The notes beneath the pieces were generated by a model. The model was not told where the DNA came from and did no database searches. It was given only the letters and a program-made list of their open reading frames with translations. This document shows, piece after piece, positions 17,954 to 26,247 of a stretch of 64,000 bases of DNA; the stretch's first letter is position 1, and the number at the start of each line of letters is the position of its first letter. A program made the translations under genes and the position numbers. The DNA is from Nocardioides renjunii (GTDB lineage: Bacteria; Actinomycetota; Actinomycetes; Propionibacteriales; Nocardioidaceae): assembly GCF_034661175.1 (NCBI RefSeq), contig NZ_CP141058.1:3596001-3660000 (forward strand), read 5' to 3'.

Positions 17954-18271
17954 GTGATCCTCTCGGGAAGCCTCGCCTACGACCTCGCCGCGCACGACGC
18001 GGCCACACCCCGCCTCGCCGCGCGCCTGGCCGAGCTCGACGAGCGGCGCCACGCCGCCGAGCGCACCGTCGACGCGCTCCTCGCCTCCTGGCGCGGCGAC
18101 GCCGCTACCCATTTCGCCACTCGGTGGCGGGAGTGGGACGACGCCGCCGCGGAGGTGGTCGACTCGCTGTCCGCACTGCTCGGCGCCATCGACCTCGCCC
18201 GCCGCGACGTCGAGACGGCCGAGTCCCACGGCGCCGACCGGGCGACCGACCTCGGCGGGCGGCTCGGATGA
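17954..18271 (+). CDS. WXG100-like (ESX secretion substrate-type) protein
   Basis: 105 residues, almost entirely helical, with a central SWRGDAATHFATRW turn that fits the W-x-G hairpin of the WXG100/EsxA family (PF06013). Such proteins form helical hairpin dimers exported by type VII secretion. The start is GTG 17954. It is followed with an ATGA overlap by a second WXG100-type gene, the usual arrangement for heterodimer partners. No EccC or other ESX machinery is in the window. Confidence 0.7.
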   Translation: MILSGSLAYDLAAHDAATPRLAARLAELDERRHAAERTVDALLASWRGDAATHFATRWREWDDAAAEVVDSLSALLGAIDLARRDVETAESHGADRATDLGGRLG

Positions 18272-18567
18272 CCGCCTTCGACGTGGACCTCGACGAGCTG
18301 CGCCGTGCCGTGAGCGAGCTGGCCTCCTGCCACCGCGGCCTCCTCGCCCTCGCCTACGACGTCGACCAGGCCCACGACCAGCTGCAGGCCGGGTGGTCCG
18401 GGCAGGCGAGCGCGGCGGAGGAAGCGTCGTACGACGCCTGGCGCAGCCGGCGCGCCGACATGGTGGCAGCCCTCGCCGCGCTGACGGCGATCGCCACGGC
18501 AGCCGACGAGCACTACTCGCGGGCCGTCGACGCCAACCTCGCCCGGTGGGCGCAGGTCACGGCCTGA
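18268..18567 (+). CDS. WXG100-like protein, second of the pair
   Basis: 99 residues, helical hairpin with the motif AGWSGQASAAEE at about residue 45, the W-x-G turn of WXG100 proteins, and a C-terminal helix ending ARWAQVTA. The ATG overlaps the stop of the preceding partner gene. Together they could be a secreted heterodimer or the delivery partner for the toxin encoded 1.6 kb downstream. The assignment is by motif, length and pairing. Confidence 0.75.
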   Translation: MTAFDVDLDELRRAVSELASCHRGLLALAYDVDQAHDQLQAGWSGQASAAEEASYDAWRSRRADMVAALAALTAIATAADEHYSRAVDANLARWAQVTA

Positions 18568-18611
18568 GTCCCGCGCCCGATCCCTGTTGTTCACCTCCCG
18601 CCACGGTCGGC

Positions 18612-19844
18612 CTATCTGCGTCTGACGTAGGTCACGGAGTTGTCCGCATGGACCTCCATCTCGTAGCGGGCGTCGTGCGCGAGCCGGTGGTGGCGGGGAC
18701 AGAGCAACCGTCCGTTGGTGAGGTCCGTCAGTCCCCGGCGCGACCACGGGGCGTCGTGGTGGGCGTGGCAGCCGGATGCCGTGGTGTCGCAACCGCGGGC
18801 GGTGCAGCCGCGGTCGCGTAGGCCGAGAGCGACGCGTTGCGCCTTGGTGAAGAGGCGGGCCGTACGGCCGAGGTCGAGGGGCTGCGACGCCGTGCCGAGG
18901 ACGGCCGGGATGATGCCTGCCTCACAGGCCAGCCGGCGCGCCTCGCCGGCGCTCATCCGGCTGCCGTCGTCGAGGAGGGCCGTCGCGTGCTCGCCCATGA
19001 GCTGCTCGAGCGTCATGGTGACCACCACGGTGGCGTTGACCCCGGCCGTCTGCGGCGTGTGGTCGACGGGGTAGCGCTCGACGTACTCGACGAACGCCTC
19101 GCCGAGTCGCCGGTCCAGGGGCTTCCACGCGCCGCCCTCGTCCGTGAGCTCCTCCGGCGTGTGGCGGGCGGGGTTGGCCAGCGCCAGCAGGTGCCGTCGG
19201 AGCATCGCGCCGACGTGGGAGGGCACCGTGAACCGGCCGCGGCACCGACCCTCGCCGTCGTCGACGAGCGACAGCTCGACGGTGGCGGCCGCCCGGGCCT
19301 CCTCCTCGGCGAGCAGCCTCGCCTCGTGGCACTCCCCCACCTCGGGCGCCACGACGTCGAGGATCCGCTTGCCGATCTGGCGCAGGTCGTGGGCGTCGTG
19401 GTGGGCAGCCAGCCCGAGCATCGTGTCGCGGGCCAGCTCACGTGTCTGCGTGGTGACCGAGCGCGGCAGCGCGTCGACGGCGCCGACGATCGATCGGGCC
19501 TGCTCCGTGCGCAGGACACCCGAGGCCAGGGCGTCGGCCACCTCGCCGTGCTGCTCGAGTGCGCGCGCCAGCGCCAGGTCGGCGCGCGTCGCCCGTCGGG
19601 TCGAGCGGCTCTTCACGGCGAGCCAGGCAGCAGCGTCCTTGAGCCCGTGCGCCTCCCCGACATCGTCGGATGCGGCCAGCACCCGCAACGCGAGGGCGTC
19701 GAGGCGGGACCGCGCCTCCGCGAGCGCCAGGAGCGCCGCTTCCTTGTCAGCGGTGGCGAGGAACATCGGCTCGAGGTGGGCGACGCCCTTGATGGCCGCG
19801 GCGATGTCGTCGGCACACGCGACGTAGGCGTTCACTGCTTCCAT
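18612..19844 (-). CDS. DUF222 domain-containing HNH endonuclease
   Basis: 410 residues from ATG 19844, which has an excellent GAGGAGGT ribosome site 7 bases upstream; longer in-frame starts to 20111 lack one. Residues 1-300 are DUF222 (PF02720), helical, and the C-terminus holds an HNH nuclease: RGCTARGCDTTASGCHAHHD, then LLCPRHHRLAHD. This multi-copy family is abundant in actinobacteria and may be linked to mobile or repetitive elements; the target DNA is unknown. It lies between the WXG100 pair and the toxin gene, on the opposite strand. Confidence 0.9.
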   Translation of the reverse strand: MEAVNAYVACADDIAAAIKGVAHLEPMFLATADKEAALLALAEARSRLDALALRVLAASDDVGEAHGLKDAAAWLAVKSRSTRRATRADLALARALEQHGEVADALASGVLRTEQARSIVGAVDALPRSVTTQTRELARDTMLGLAAHHDAHDLRQIGKRILDVVAPEVGECHEARLLAEEEARAAATVELSLVDDGEGRCRGRFTVPSHVGAMLRRHLLALANPARHTPEELTDEGGAWKPLDRRLGEAFVEYVERYPVDHTPQTAGVNATVVVTMTLEQLMGEHATALLDDGSRMSAGEARRLACEAGIIPAVLGTASQPLDLGRTARLFTKAQRVALGLRDRGCTARGCDTTASGCHAHHDAPWSRRGLTDLTNGRLLCPRHHRLAHDARYEMEVHADNSVTYVRRR

Positions 19845-20163
19845 CGGGGTCACCTCCTCGACACACTCCACGGACTCCACCCGGTCTCCGGGGTGGGCGG
19901 TGAGGCATGTCGGCTCGGCTGCCAGCTCGTCGTCCGTGAGCCAGGTGGCGTCTCCGGAGCACCAACCGGAGTTCTCTGGACGACTGTCCCGACCCTCAGC
20001 CCGACCTTCTCCTCGAGGAGCCGGGACTGCCGGACGCTCTGGACCGGGTGGATCGACGTGCTTCTCCCATCGTACCTGTGTTCGAATAGAGTCGCAACCG
20101 TTCCTCTCCACAAATTGCGACAGAGGGATGGCGGGAGCCCGCCGACCGCATCAAGGTGGAGGG
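19845..20163. other. 319-bp intergenic region between divergent HNH nuclease and toxin genes
   Basis: Holds the nuclease ribosome site next to 19844 and an A/T-richer stretch around 20075-20125 that is a reasonable place for promoters. A TTCGAA at about 20080 is not followed by the second half of an SOS box. I see no RNA gene or repeat. Confidence 0.5.
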
Positions 20164-21543
20164 GTGCAGATCAGTGTGGAGTGCGGCGGGTTCACCCGGG
20201 CTGCGGACGCCTGCCTGACCGCCAACCAGACCGCGGCAGTGCTCACGCAGGCGCTCGCCGCGCGCCTCGGCCACCACGGCGGCATGGCCGGCAACGACGC
20301 GACGTCCGCCACCTTCGCCCGTGCGTACGACTCGGGTGCCCATGAGTCGCTCGCCGCACTCGCCGACCTCACCCACGCCTTCATCGGTGCCGGCCGGCTG
20401 CTCGAGGCGACCGGCGCCGAGCACGCGGCCGCGGAGTCGGCCTCGGCCGGGGTGCGCACCGCTGCCTACGTCGGCGGCGGACTGGCCGACTCCTACGTCC
20501 GGGTGCAGCCGCCACAGCTGCCCCCGAGCGTCGGCGGCCAGGAACCCTCCCTCGGCACCGTGGACGCCTGGATCCTCGACCAGGTCGAGGGCTTCGTCTG
20601 GCCCTCCGCCGACGTGGACGGACTGAGGTCGGCGGCTGCCGAGTGGCGGCGGGCCGCGGCGGCGACCGCCGGGCTGGTCGACCACCTCGAGGCCGCCGTG
20701 GCGCTCGTCGAGCTGCAACGCTCCCCCGAGGTGCCGCTCGCGGTCGACGCGCTGACCGACCTCGGATCACTCGTGGGCGACACCGCCTGGGAGCTGTCGT
20801 CCGTGGCGACTGCGTGCGAGGAGTACGCCGACGCGGTCGAGGCCGTACGGGAACGCACCCGAGCCCTGCTGGCGGAGATCGCCCAGATGATCGTCGAGGG
20901 CGCGGCCGTGTCGGCGACCGTCACCGGCCTGACCGGCGGCCTGGCCGGCGGGGCGGCACTCGGCGCCGCGGCGGCCCGGGTCCGTGCGCAGGCGCCTCGC
21001 TTCCACGCCCTCCTCACAGCGCTCCGCGCCGGCGTGACGACGGCCGCCGCCCGCCTCGACCGGGCCGTCGACGACCTCGTTGTCATCAGGTCACGCGTCG
21101 AGAGGTTCGTCCGCTTGCCGGCGCGAGGTGAGCGCGGCAGCATGAAGCACCCGACCAGCTGGCTGGGGCGGGACCGCAGACCGGGCTGGCTGAAGGAGCA
21201 CGAGGTGCCGCCCGGACACACGATCGAGCGCCATGTCGGCAAGAGCGCAGAGGAACTTGCTGAGCGGCTGGCAGACACCACCCGTCGGCAGGCCTCGTCG
21301 TTCGTCGACCAAGCGACGGCCGAGCGGAGCATCGACCGGGTGCTGGATCACTACGCCGACAGGATCCGCGCGTGGGTAGATCCGGGCGGATCGGACAAGC
21401 TGGTGCTTCGGCTGGATCTGGGAGAGTCGACCGGCACTGTGCTGCTTGCCGATGGCACGACACTCACTCCCACTGCGGTGAAGGTCGTCCTCATCCCGAG
21501 CAACCGCGGCGGCTGGCACCTCCTGACCGCCTACCCAGACTAG
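20164..21543 (+). CDS. Polymorphic toxin with C-terminal RNase A-like (CdiA-CT, BECR-fold) domain
   Basis: 459 residues from GTG 20164 (ATG 20128 is an alternative). Residues 1-310 are Ala-rich helices with a WXG-like layout and a glycine/alanine hydrophobic stretch (about 250-280, ATVTGLTGGLAGGAALGAAA) that may act in translocation. Residues about 345-459 match the bacterial CdiA-CT RNase A domain: HTIERHVGKSAEELAERL, RQASSFVDQATAERSID, LVLRLDLGESTG and the terminal HLLTAYPD. Family members cleave tRNA or other RNA in competing cells. Two CdiI-like genes follow at once, the expected immunity partners. Secretion by ESX is plausible given the N-terminal helices and the WXG100 pair nearby. Confidence 0.85.
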   Translation: MQISVECGGFTRAADACLTANQTAAVLTQALAARLGHHGGMAGNDATSATFARAYDSGAHESLAALADLTHAFIGAGRLLEATGAEHAAAESASAGVRTAAYVGGGLADSYVRVQPPQLPPSVGGQEPSLGTVDAWILDQVEGFVWPSADVDGLRSAAAEWRRAAAATAGLVDHLEAAVALVELQRSPEVPLAVDALTDLGSLVGDTAWELSSVATACEEYADAVEAVRERTRALLAEIAQMIVEGAAVSATVTGLTGGLAGGAALGAAAARVRAQAPRFHALLTALRAGVTTAAARLDRAVDDLVVIRSRVERFVRLPARGERGSMKHPTSWLGRDRRPGWLKEHEVPPGHTIERHVGKSAEELAERLADTTRRQASSFVDQATAERSIDRVLDHYADRIRAWVDPGGSDKLVLRLDLGESTGTVLLADGTTLTPTAVKVVLIPSNRGGWHLLTAYPD

Positions 21544-21551
21544 GAGACACG

Positions 21552-21833
21552 ATGGACGACGCAGCACACCTGTTCAGCGCCTACTTCTACGAGGACTGGG
21601 ACGAGGCCGAGTACTCCTCGTGGGAGGCAGCCGTCGACGACTTCGCCCTTCGATCGCCTGGGCGGGTCGCCGGCGCCGCCCACGACATCCGGACCCTCCT
21701 GTCACTGCAGCTGGCCGACGCAGAGCTCGGACTCGAGCTCCGGGAGCTGGGGTGCTCCTACAGCCCGCCGGAGGGCGATCAGCTCTGGCTCGAACTCGTG
21801 CGAGATCGGCTCGAGAGGATCGCGACCCGGTGA
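21552..21833 (+). CDS. CdiI-family immunity protein (first copy)
   Basis: 93 acidic residues starting 8 bases after the toxin stop. The motif LFSAYFYEDWDEAEYSSWE fits the contact-dependent inhibition immunity family CdiI_2 (YF.QDW pattern). By position it should neutralise the RNase A-like toxin by binding its active site. It resembles the second copy at 21978 in length and in the YFxxDWD motif but diverges strongly elsewhere. Confidence 0.8.
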   Translation: MDDAAHLFSAYFYEDWDEAEYSSWEAAVDDFALRSPGRVAGAAHDIRTLLSLQLADAELGLELRELGCSYSPPEGDQLWLELVRDRLERIATR

Positions 21834-21965
21834 CGCCGGGCACATCGTCAGCGGCGGTCGACGACCTCGAGGAGGAGCGTTCATCGGCAGCCGTCTCGAT
21901 CACCCCGACGAAGTCCTGCGCCTCGCGGGCGAGGCCTACGACCGGCTCACGAGGAGACCAGGACT
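21832..21965 (+). pseudogene. Possible remnant of a displaced toxin C-terminus
   Basis: The gap between the two immunity genes is open in frame 1 and reads GDAGHIVSGG, a short disordered part, then FIGSRLDHPDEVLRLAGEAY and DRLTRRPGL, running on toward the next start codon. The amino-acid pattern looks protein-like but has no start codon of its own. A leftover end of an older toxin module is the simplest explanation. Chance open frame in GC-rich DNA cannot be excluded. Confidence 0.3.
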
Positions 21966-21977
21966 GAGGAAGGAACC

Positions 21978-22262
21978 ATGGAATCCCTGCCCTACCTGCT
22001 GTCCACCTACTTCCACCAGGACTGGGACAGCGACGGCGGCCGGTCATCGGACACGGTCGCAGTCTTCCTCCAGGAGCGGCCCGAGGTGACGGCCGCCTGC
22101 GCTGACGAGATCGACCTCCTCCTGTCCGAGGATCTTCCGGAGGGTGCGCTGCAACGCCGGCTGGACGAGTGGGGACCGGACTACTGGGCCGGCGAGCGCG
22201 ATGACGACTACCGGCGCTGGCTCATGGAGGTGCGGGACCAGATACGAGCCGGTACTGCGTGA
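21978..22262 (+). CDS. CdiI-family immunity protein (second copy)
   Basis: 94 residues, acidic, with the motif LLSTYFHQDWDSDGGRSSDT at the N-terminus, the same YFxxDWD signature as the upstream copy. GAGGAAGGAACC before the ATG gives a good ribosome site. It probably protects against a related toxin variant or against the one at 20164. Two divergent immunity paralogues after one toxin are typical of loci where toxin ends are swapped and orphan immunity genes accumulate. Confidence 0.8.
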   Translation: MESLPYLLSTYFHQDWDSDGGRSSDTVAVFLQERPEVTAACADEIDLLLSEDLPEGALQRRLDEWGPDYWAGERDDDYRRWLMEVRDQIRAGTA

Positions 22263-22624
22263 TGACAGCCGAAGCCGACTTCACGCACCGCCTCGTCGAG
22301 CACGCTTCGGCGCTCAAGCCGCTGCTCGATGAGCACCTCGCGGACCAGGAGGGCGAGCTCCTCGCCTACCTGTTCATGGGCGACGTCGCCGCATGGCTGC
22401 ACCAGCACAGCGCGACAGAGGCCGACGCCGTCAGAGACGTGCTCGACTGGCTGGAGGTGGAGTTCGAGGAGGGCGACTTCGACACCCGCAACCTGATCGA
22501 CGTCGGGATGGTCGAAATGCTGCCCGCTCTGCCGGAAGGTGCGGCGGTGCTCGACATGCTGGGCCCGGGCCTGCACTCGCGAGCCGAGATCGCGGGTCTG
22601 ATCACCCCACCAGCTCCCGCTTGA
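22262..22624 (+). CDS. Small acidic protein, possible third immunity-like gene
   Basis: 120 residues (ATG 22262 inside TGATG; GTG 22259 possible). The sequence is helical and acidic, with HRLVEHASALKPLLDEHLAD and a central DWLEVEFEEGDFDTRNLIDVG. I do not recognise a named family with confidence; similar small proteins often accompany toxin-immunity clusters. Translation is coupled to the preceding immunity gene. Its 3' end overlaps the convergent acyl-CoA ligase gene by 23 bases. Confidence 0.65.
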   Translation: MTAEADFTHRLVEHASALKPLLDEHLADQEGELLAYLFMGDVAAWLHQHSATEADAVRDVLDWLEVEFEEGDFDTRNLIDVGMVEMLPALPEGAAVLDMLGPGLHSRAEIAGLITPPAPA

Positions 22625-24143
22625 TCTCCGTCTTCAACACCTTCCCCACCTTCGACCGGGGCAGGTCGGACCAGACGTGGACCTCCTTGGGCGCCTTCAC
22701 CGACCCGATCCGCTGCTTCACGAAGGCGGTCAGCTCGTCGGTGTCCACGGACGCCCCCGGGTGGGCCTGGACGACGACCACCACGCGCTCGCCCCACTTG
22801 TCGTCGGGCAGCCCGATGACGGCGCAGTCCTGGACGGCGGCGTGGGCGAGGACCGCCTGCTCGACCTCGGTCGAGTACACGTTGAACCCGCCAGTGATGA
22901 TCATGTCCTTCGCGCGGTCGACGATGTGGAGGAAGCCCTCCTCGTCGAGGAACCCGATGTCGCCGGTGTGCAGCCAGCCGTTGCGGAGCGTGGTCGCGGT
23001 CTCGACCGGGTCCTTCCAGTAGCCCGCCATCACCAGCGACGACCGCGCGCAGATCTCGCCGCGCTCGCCGGTCGCGACCGGCCGGTCGGACGGGTCGAGG
23101 ATCGCGACGGTCACGAGGGGCGCGGGACGACCGGCGCTGGTGAGCCGCTCGACGGCGATCGTCCCGTCGGCGCGGAAGTGGTCGGCCGGCGGCATCATCG
23201 AGATCATCATCGGCGCCTCGGTCTGGCCGAACAGCTGCGCCATGACCGGCCCGATCCGCACCAGCGCCTCCTCGAGCCGCGACGCCGACATGGGCGCGGC
23301 GCCGTACCAGAAGCACTGCAGGCTGCTGAGGTCCGTCGAGTCCAGCGACGGGCTGCCGAGCACCATGTAGATCAGCGTCGGCGGCAGGAACGTGTGGGTG
23401 ACGCCGTGCGCCTCCACCAGCCGCAGGAAGCCCTCGACATCGGGCGTGCGCATGATGACGACCTCGCCGCCGAGCGCCAGCACCGGGAAGCACAGCACGC
23501 CGGCCGCGTGGGTGAGCGGCGCCAGCGCGAGGTAGACCGGCCGCCCGTCGAACGGGTAGCCCATCAGCGTGAGCGCGGTCATCGTCTCCAGGTTGGTCGG
23601 CGTCAGCATGACGCCCTTCGGCCGACCTGTGGTGCCCCCGGTGCCGACCAGCATTGCTTGCCCGTCGACACCGGGGAGCTGGGGGTGGTCGGCCACGACG
23701 ATGGACGTGCCGTGGTCGAGGAAGGCCTGCCACGTGAGCGCGCCGGCGTCCGGCGCGTCGAGGCAGACCCACGTGTGCACGCCGGGCAGGTCGTCGCGGA
23801 TCCCGGCGACGAGCGGGGCGAAGCCCGACGCGTAGACGACGACCTCGGCGTCGAAGAGCGCGAGCAGCTCCCGGTTCTCCGCCGCCTCGTTGCGCGGGTT
23901 GATGGGGCACCACACGCCACCGGCGCGGCTGATCCCGAAGACGCAGGTGAACGCCACCGGGTCGTTGGCCGAGAGGATCGCGACCCGACCGCCGTCGCCC
24001 AGGCCGCGCGCCACCAGCGCGGCCGCGACCCGGTGCGACAGCGCCACCACCTCGGCGTAGGACGACGAGGTGCCGTCGGTGGTCAGGCAGGGGCGGTCCG
24101 CGCCGAGGCTGGCGCCCTTGTCGAGGTAATCGTGCAGCCGCAT
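22602..24143 (-). CDS. AMP-dependent acyl-CoA synthetase/ligase (FadD-type)
   Basis: 513 residues of the ANL superfamily (PF00501). Motifs: the phosphate loop LVGTGGTTGRPKGVMLT (about 165-180), FGQTEAPMM, LHTGDIGFLDEEG, DRAKDMIITGGFNVYSTEVE and the catalytic Lys near the end (SKVGKVLKTE). Activates a carboxylic acid as acyl-AMP then acyl-CoA. Lies 9 bases downstream of the saccharopine-dehydrogenase-like gene and in line with an SDR gene, so these probably act in one lipid or steroid-like catabolic step series under the divergent TetR regulator. Confidence 0.9.
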   Translation of the reverse strand: MRLHDYLDKGASLGADRPCLTTDGTSSSYAEVVALSHRVAAALVARGLGDGGRVAILSANDPVAFTCVFGISRAGGVWCPINPRNEAAENRELLALFDAEVVVYASGFAPLVAGIRDDLPGVHTWVCLDAPDAGALTWQAFLDHGTSIVVADHPQLPGVDGQAMLVGTGGTTGRPKGVMLTPTNLETMTALTLMGYPFDGRPVYLALAPLTHAAGVLCFPVLALGGEVVIMRTPDVEGFLRLVEAHGVTHTFLPPTLIYMVLGSPSLDSTDLSSLQCFWYGAAPMSASRLEEALVRIGPVMAQLFGQTEAPMMISMMPPADHFRADGTIAVERLTSAGRPAPLVTVAILDPSDRPVATGERGEICARSSLVMAGYWKDPVETATTLRNGWLHTGDIGFLDEEGFLHIVDRAKDMIITGGFNVYSTEVEQAVLAHAAVQDCAVIGLPDDKWGERVVVVVQAHPGASVDTDELTAFVKQRIGSVKAPKEVHVWSDLPRSKVGKVLKTEIKRELVG

Positions 24144-24152
24144 CGGGCCGGC

Positions 24153-25280
24153 TCAGTCCTGCGTGGTGAGCACGGGCGCGGACACCAGGCCGAACGAGCG
24201 CAGCACCCCGAGCAGCTCGTGGTGGCCGAACGCCTGGCAGCCCGAGGCGAAGCCGACCCGCCGCGGCGGCTGCTGCAGCAGCGCGTAGGCGGCGTAGGCC
24301 TGCAGGAGGCCGGTCTGCTTGTAGTTGGAGTTGCCGTGGATGACGCAGTGCGCGCGGCCGAGCGGACCCGACGCGTGCACCGAGTCGAGCGACTTGTTGA
24401 CCCGCGGGTTCTCGCGCGGCGGCATCTGGTCCATCACCTGGCGCGCCGTGGCGGTCAGTGCGGCCGCGCGGTCGTCGGCATTCATGTCCTTGGTCGCCTC
24501 GACCGCGCCGGCGACGATCTGCGGCACGCCGTTCATCAGCGCCGCGTTGAAGACGCCTCCCTGCGCCTTGCAGGTGGCCACCCGCGGGTCTCGGCGGAAC
24601 CACACCGGGTGCGAGGTGCCGCCCCACGGCAGGGACTGGGCGAGCTCGTGCTGGCCGGGGACGACCAGCGGCACCAGCCCCTGCGCGGGGTCGAAGGGGA
24701 CGTACGCGTTCTGCTCGAGGTAGTGCGCGGCCGACGAGGCGGCGTTGACGAGGATCGTCTCGGTCGAGGCGATCGTCGGGGAGCCGCCCCAGAAGACGGC
24801 GATGTCGAGGGTGTCCAGGCCCGGCTTCTCGAGGCAGAGCTGCGCGGCGATCTCGCCGGTGGTGTACATCTGCGCGATCCCGGGCGACAGCAGCAGCCCC
24901 GCCTCGGCGTACCGCTCGCCCCACTGCTCGTCGCACGCCATCAGCCAGTCCTGCTCGCCGGTGGTGTCGGTGTAGTGCACCCCCGCCCGCAGCGCCGCCT
25001 CGACGACGGTGGGGCCGAGCGTGCTGAACGGACCCACCGTGTTGAGCACGACGGAGGCGCCGTCGAGGAGCTCGGCGATGCTCTCGACGTCGTGCTCGAC
25101 CGTCCTCACCTCGTAGTCGGCCGTCTCGACGCCGGCGACGTTGTGGGCCAGCGAGGACTCGAGCTTCTCCTGGCTCCGCCCGGCCGCGACGAACGGGACG
25201 TGGTGCTCGCGCAGGTACTCGCAGATCAGGCGACCGGTGTAGCCGGACGCTCCGTAGACGACGACCTTCTTCTCGCTCAT
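24153..25280 (-). CDS. Saccharopine dehydrogenase-like NAD(P)-binding reductase
   Basis: 375 residues, N-terminal Rossmann motif VVYGASGYTGRLICEYL and family features VLNTVGPFSTLGPTVVEAAL and HYTDTTGEQDW (Sacchrp_dh_NADP, PF03435). Relatives include trans-acting enoyl reductases of mycobacterial lipid synthesis and many uncharacterised oxidoreductases. The C-terminal half holds a substrate domain with several Cys/His that I cannot assign. Located between the acyl-CoA ligase (9 bases) and SDR (55 bases) genes on the same strand. Confidence 0.85.
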   Translation of the reverse strand: MSEKKVVVYGASGYTGRLICEYLREHHVPFVAAGRSQEKLESSLAHNVAGVETADYEVRTVEHDVESIAELLDGASVVLNTVGPFSTLGPTVVEAALRAGVHYTDTTGEQDWLMACDEQWGERYAEAGLLLSPGIAQMYTTGEIAAQLCLEKPGLDTLDIAVFWGGSPTIASTETILVNAASSAAHYLEQNAYVPFDPAQGLVPLVVPGQHELAQSLPWGGTSHPVWFRRDPRVATCKAQGGVFNAALMNGVPQIVAGAVEATKDMNADDRAAALTATARQVMDQMPPRENPRVNKSLDSVHASGPLGRAHCVIHGNSNYKQTGLLQAYAAYALLQQPPRRVGFASGCQAFGHHELLGVLRSFGLVSAPVLTTQD

Positions 25281-25335
25281 GACTGTGCCTCTCGGGCGGT
25301 GGGGACGGCGGACGGACGGAGGGGACGAGGGCTGG

Positions 25336-26127
25336 TCACATGCCCATCCCGCCGTCGACGGGGATGCCGGCGCCGTTGATGAAGCGGGCCGCGTCGGAGG
25401 CGAGGAACACGACGGCGTCGGCCATGTCCTGCACCTCTCCGAGCCGCCCGGACGGCGTGAGCTCGATGACGGCGCCCACCGCCTCCTCGGCGCTGCCGTA
25501 GAGCCCTAGCCGCGCCATGTCGTCGGCGAGGCCCGCGCCCATCGCGGTCGGCACGAGTCCGGGATAGACGCAGTTGACGCGTACGCCGTAGCCGAGCTTG
25601 CCGGACTCCATCGCGGCGACGCGGGTGAGCCGGTCGACCGCCGACTTGGTGCCGCTGTAGACCGAGATCGCCGGGAAGGCGATGGTCGCGGCCACCGAGG
25701 AGATGTTGATGATGGTGCCGCCCTTGCCGGCGGCCCCGTCCGGGCGCATCGTGCGGAGGCCGTGCTTGAGCCCGAGGGTGGTGCCGAGCACGTTGACCTC
25801 GAGCATCCTGCGGATGTCGTCGACCTCGACCTCGGTGATGAGGCTGCTGATCTCGATGCCTGCGTTGTTGACCAGGACGTCGAGTCCGCCGAGCCGGTCG
25901 ACGCAGGCGCTGGCCGCCGCCTCCCAGCCGGCCTCGTCGGTCACGTCGAGGTGCACGAACCCGTGTCCGTCGCCCAGGCTCGCGGCCGTCTCCGAGCCCG
26001 CCTCGTTGACGTCGGCGATCATCACGCGGGCCCCGGCGGCGGCCAGCGCGCGGGCCATGCCCTCGCCCAGCCCCTGCGCGCCTCCCGTCACGAGTGCGAC
26101 GCGTCCGGTCAGGTCGGTTCCGCTCAT
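25336..26127 (-). CDS. SDR family NAD(P)-dependent oxidoreductase
   Basis: 263 residues from ATG 26127 with GAGGAG 6 bases upstream; a longer in-frame form starting near 26187 would run through the operator. Classical SDR motifs: TGGAQGLGEGMA cofactor loop, DVLVNNAGIEIS, active-site Ser (ISSVAATIAF) and YSGTK (YxxxK), ending GAGIPVDGGMGM. Reduces or oxidises a hydroxy/keto group; likely a hydroxyacyl or steroid-type substrate given the neighbouring acyl-CoA ligase. It is the first gene of the three-gene run under the divergent TetR promoter. Confidence 0.92.
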   Translation of the reverse strand: MSGTDLTGRVALVTGGAQGLGEGMARALAAAGARVMIADVNEAGSETAASLGDGHGFVHLDVTDEAGWEAAASACVDRLGGLDVLVNNAGIEISSLITEVEVDDIRRMLEVNVLGTTLGLKHGLRTMRPDGAAGKGGTIINISSVAATIAFPAISVYSGTKSAVDRLTRVAAMESGKLGYGVRVNCVYPGLVPTAMGAGLADDMARLGLYGSAEEAVGAVIELTPSGRLGEVQDMADAVVFLASDAARFINGAGIPVDGGMGM

Positions 26128-26179
26128 CGAGGTCTCCTCAGGAGGCTGGTGGGTGATGGCCGTCACACTGCTCCTGTGT

Positions 26180-26195
26180 CTTGACAAGTGTCAAG
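26180..26195. promoter_or_regulatory. Perfect palindrome, candidate TetR operator
   Basis: CTTGACAAGTGTCAAG is a perfect 7-2-7 inverted repeat (26180-26195) in the 120-bp gap between the SDR and TetR genes; a second half-site TGTCAAG lies at 26212-26218. Position and symmetry fit a TetR-family operator controlling both directions. Confidence 0.65.
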
Positions 26196-26247
26196 GAAAT
26201 CTTTGGTCACATGTCAAGACGCGGCCCGTGTGCGTAGGATCAGCCGC

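Noticed and set aside
15840..18008. Long minus-strand open frame running upstream from gntK
   Set aside because: It is the out-of-frame shadow of gntP and the next gene; the kinase start at 15839 fits the family and overlap.
20075..20100. SOS box in front of the toxin/HNH nuclease
   Set aside because: Only a TTCGAA half site; the second half of the LexA consensus is missing.
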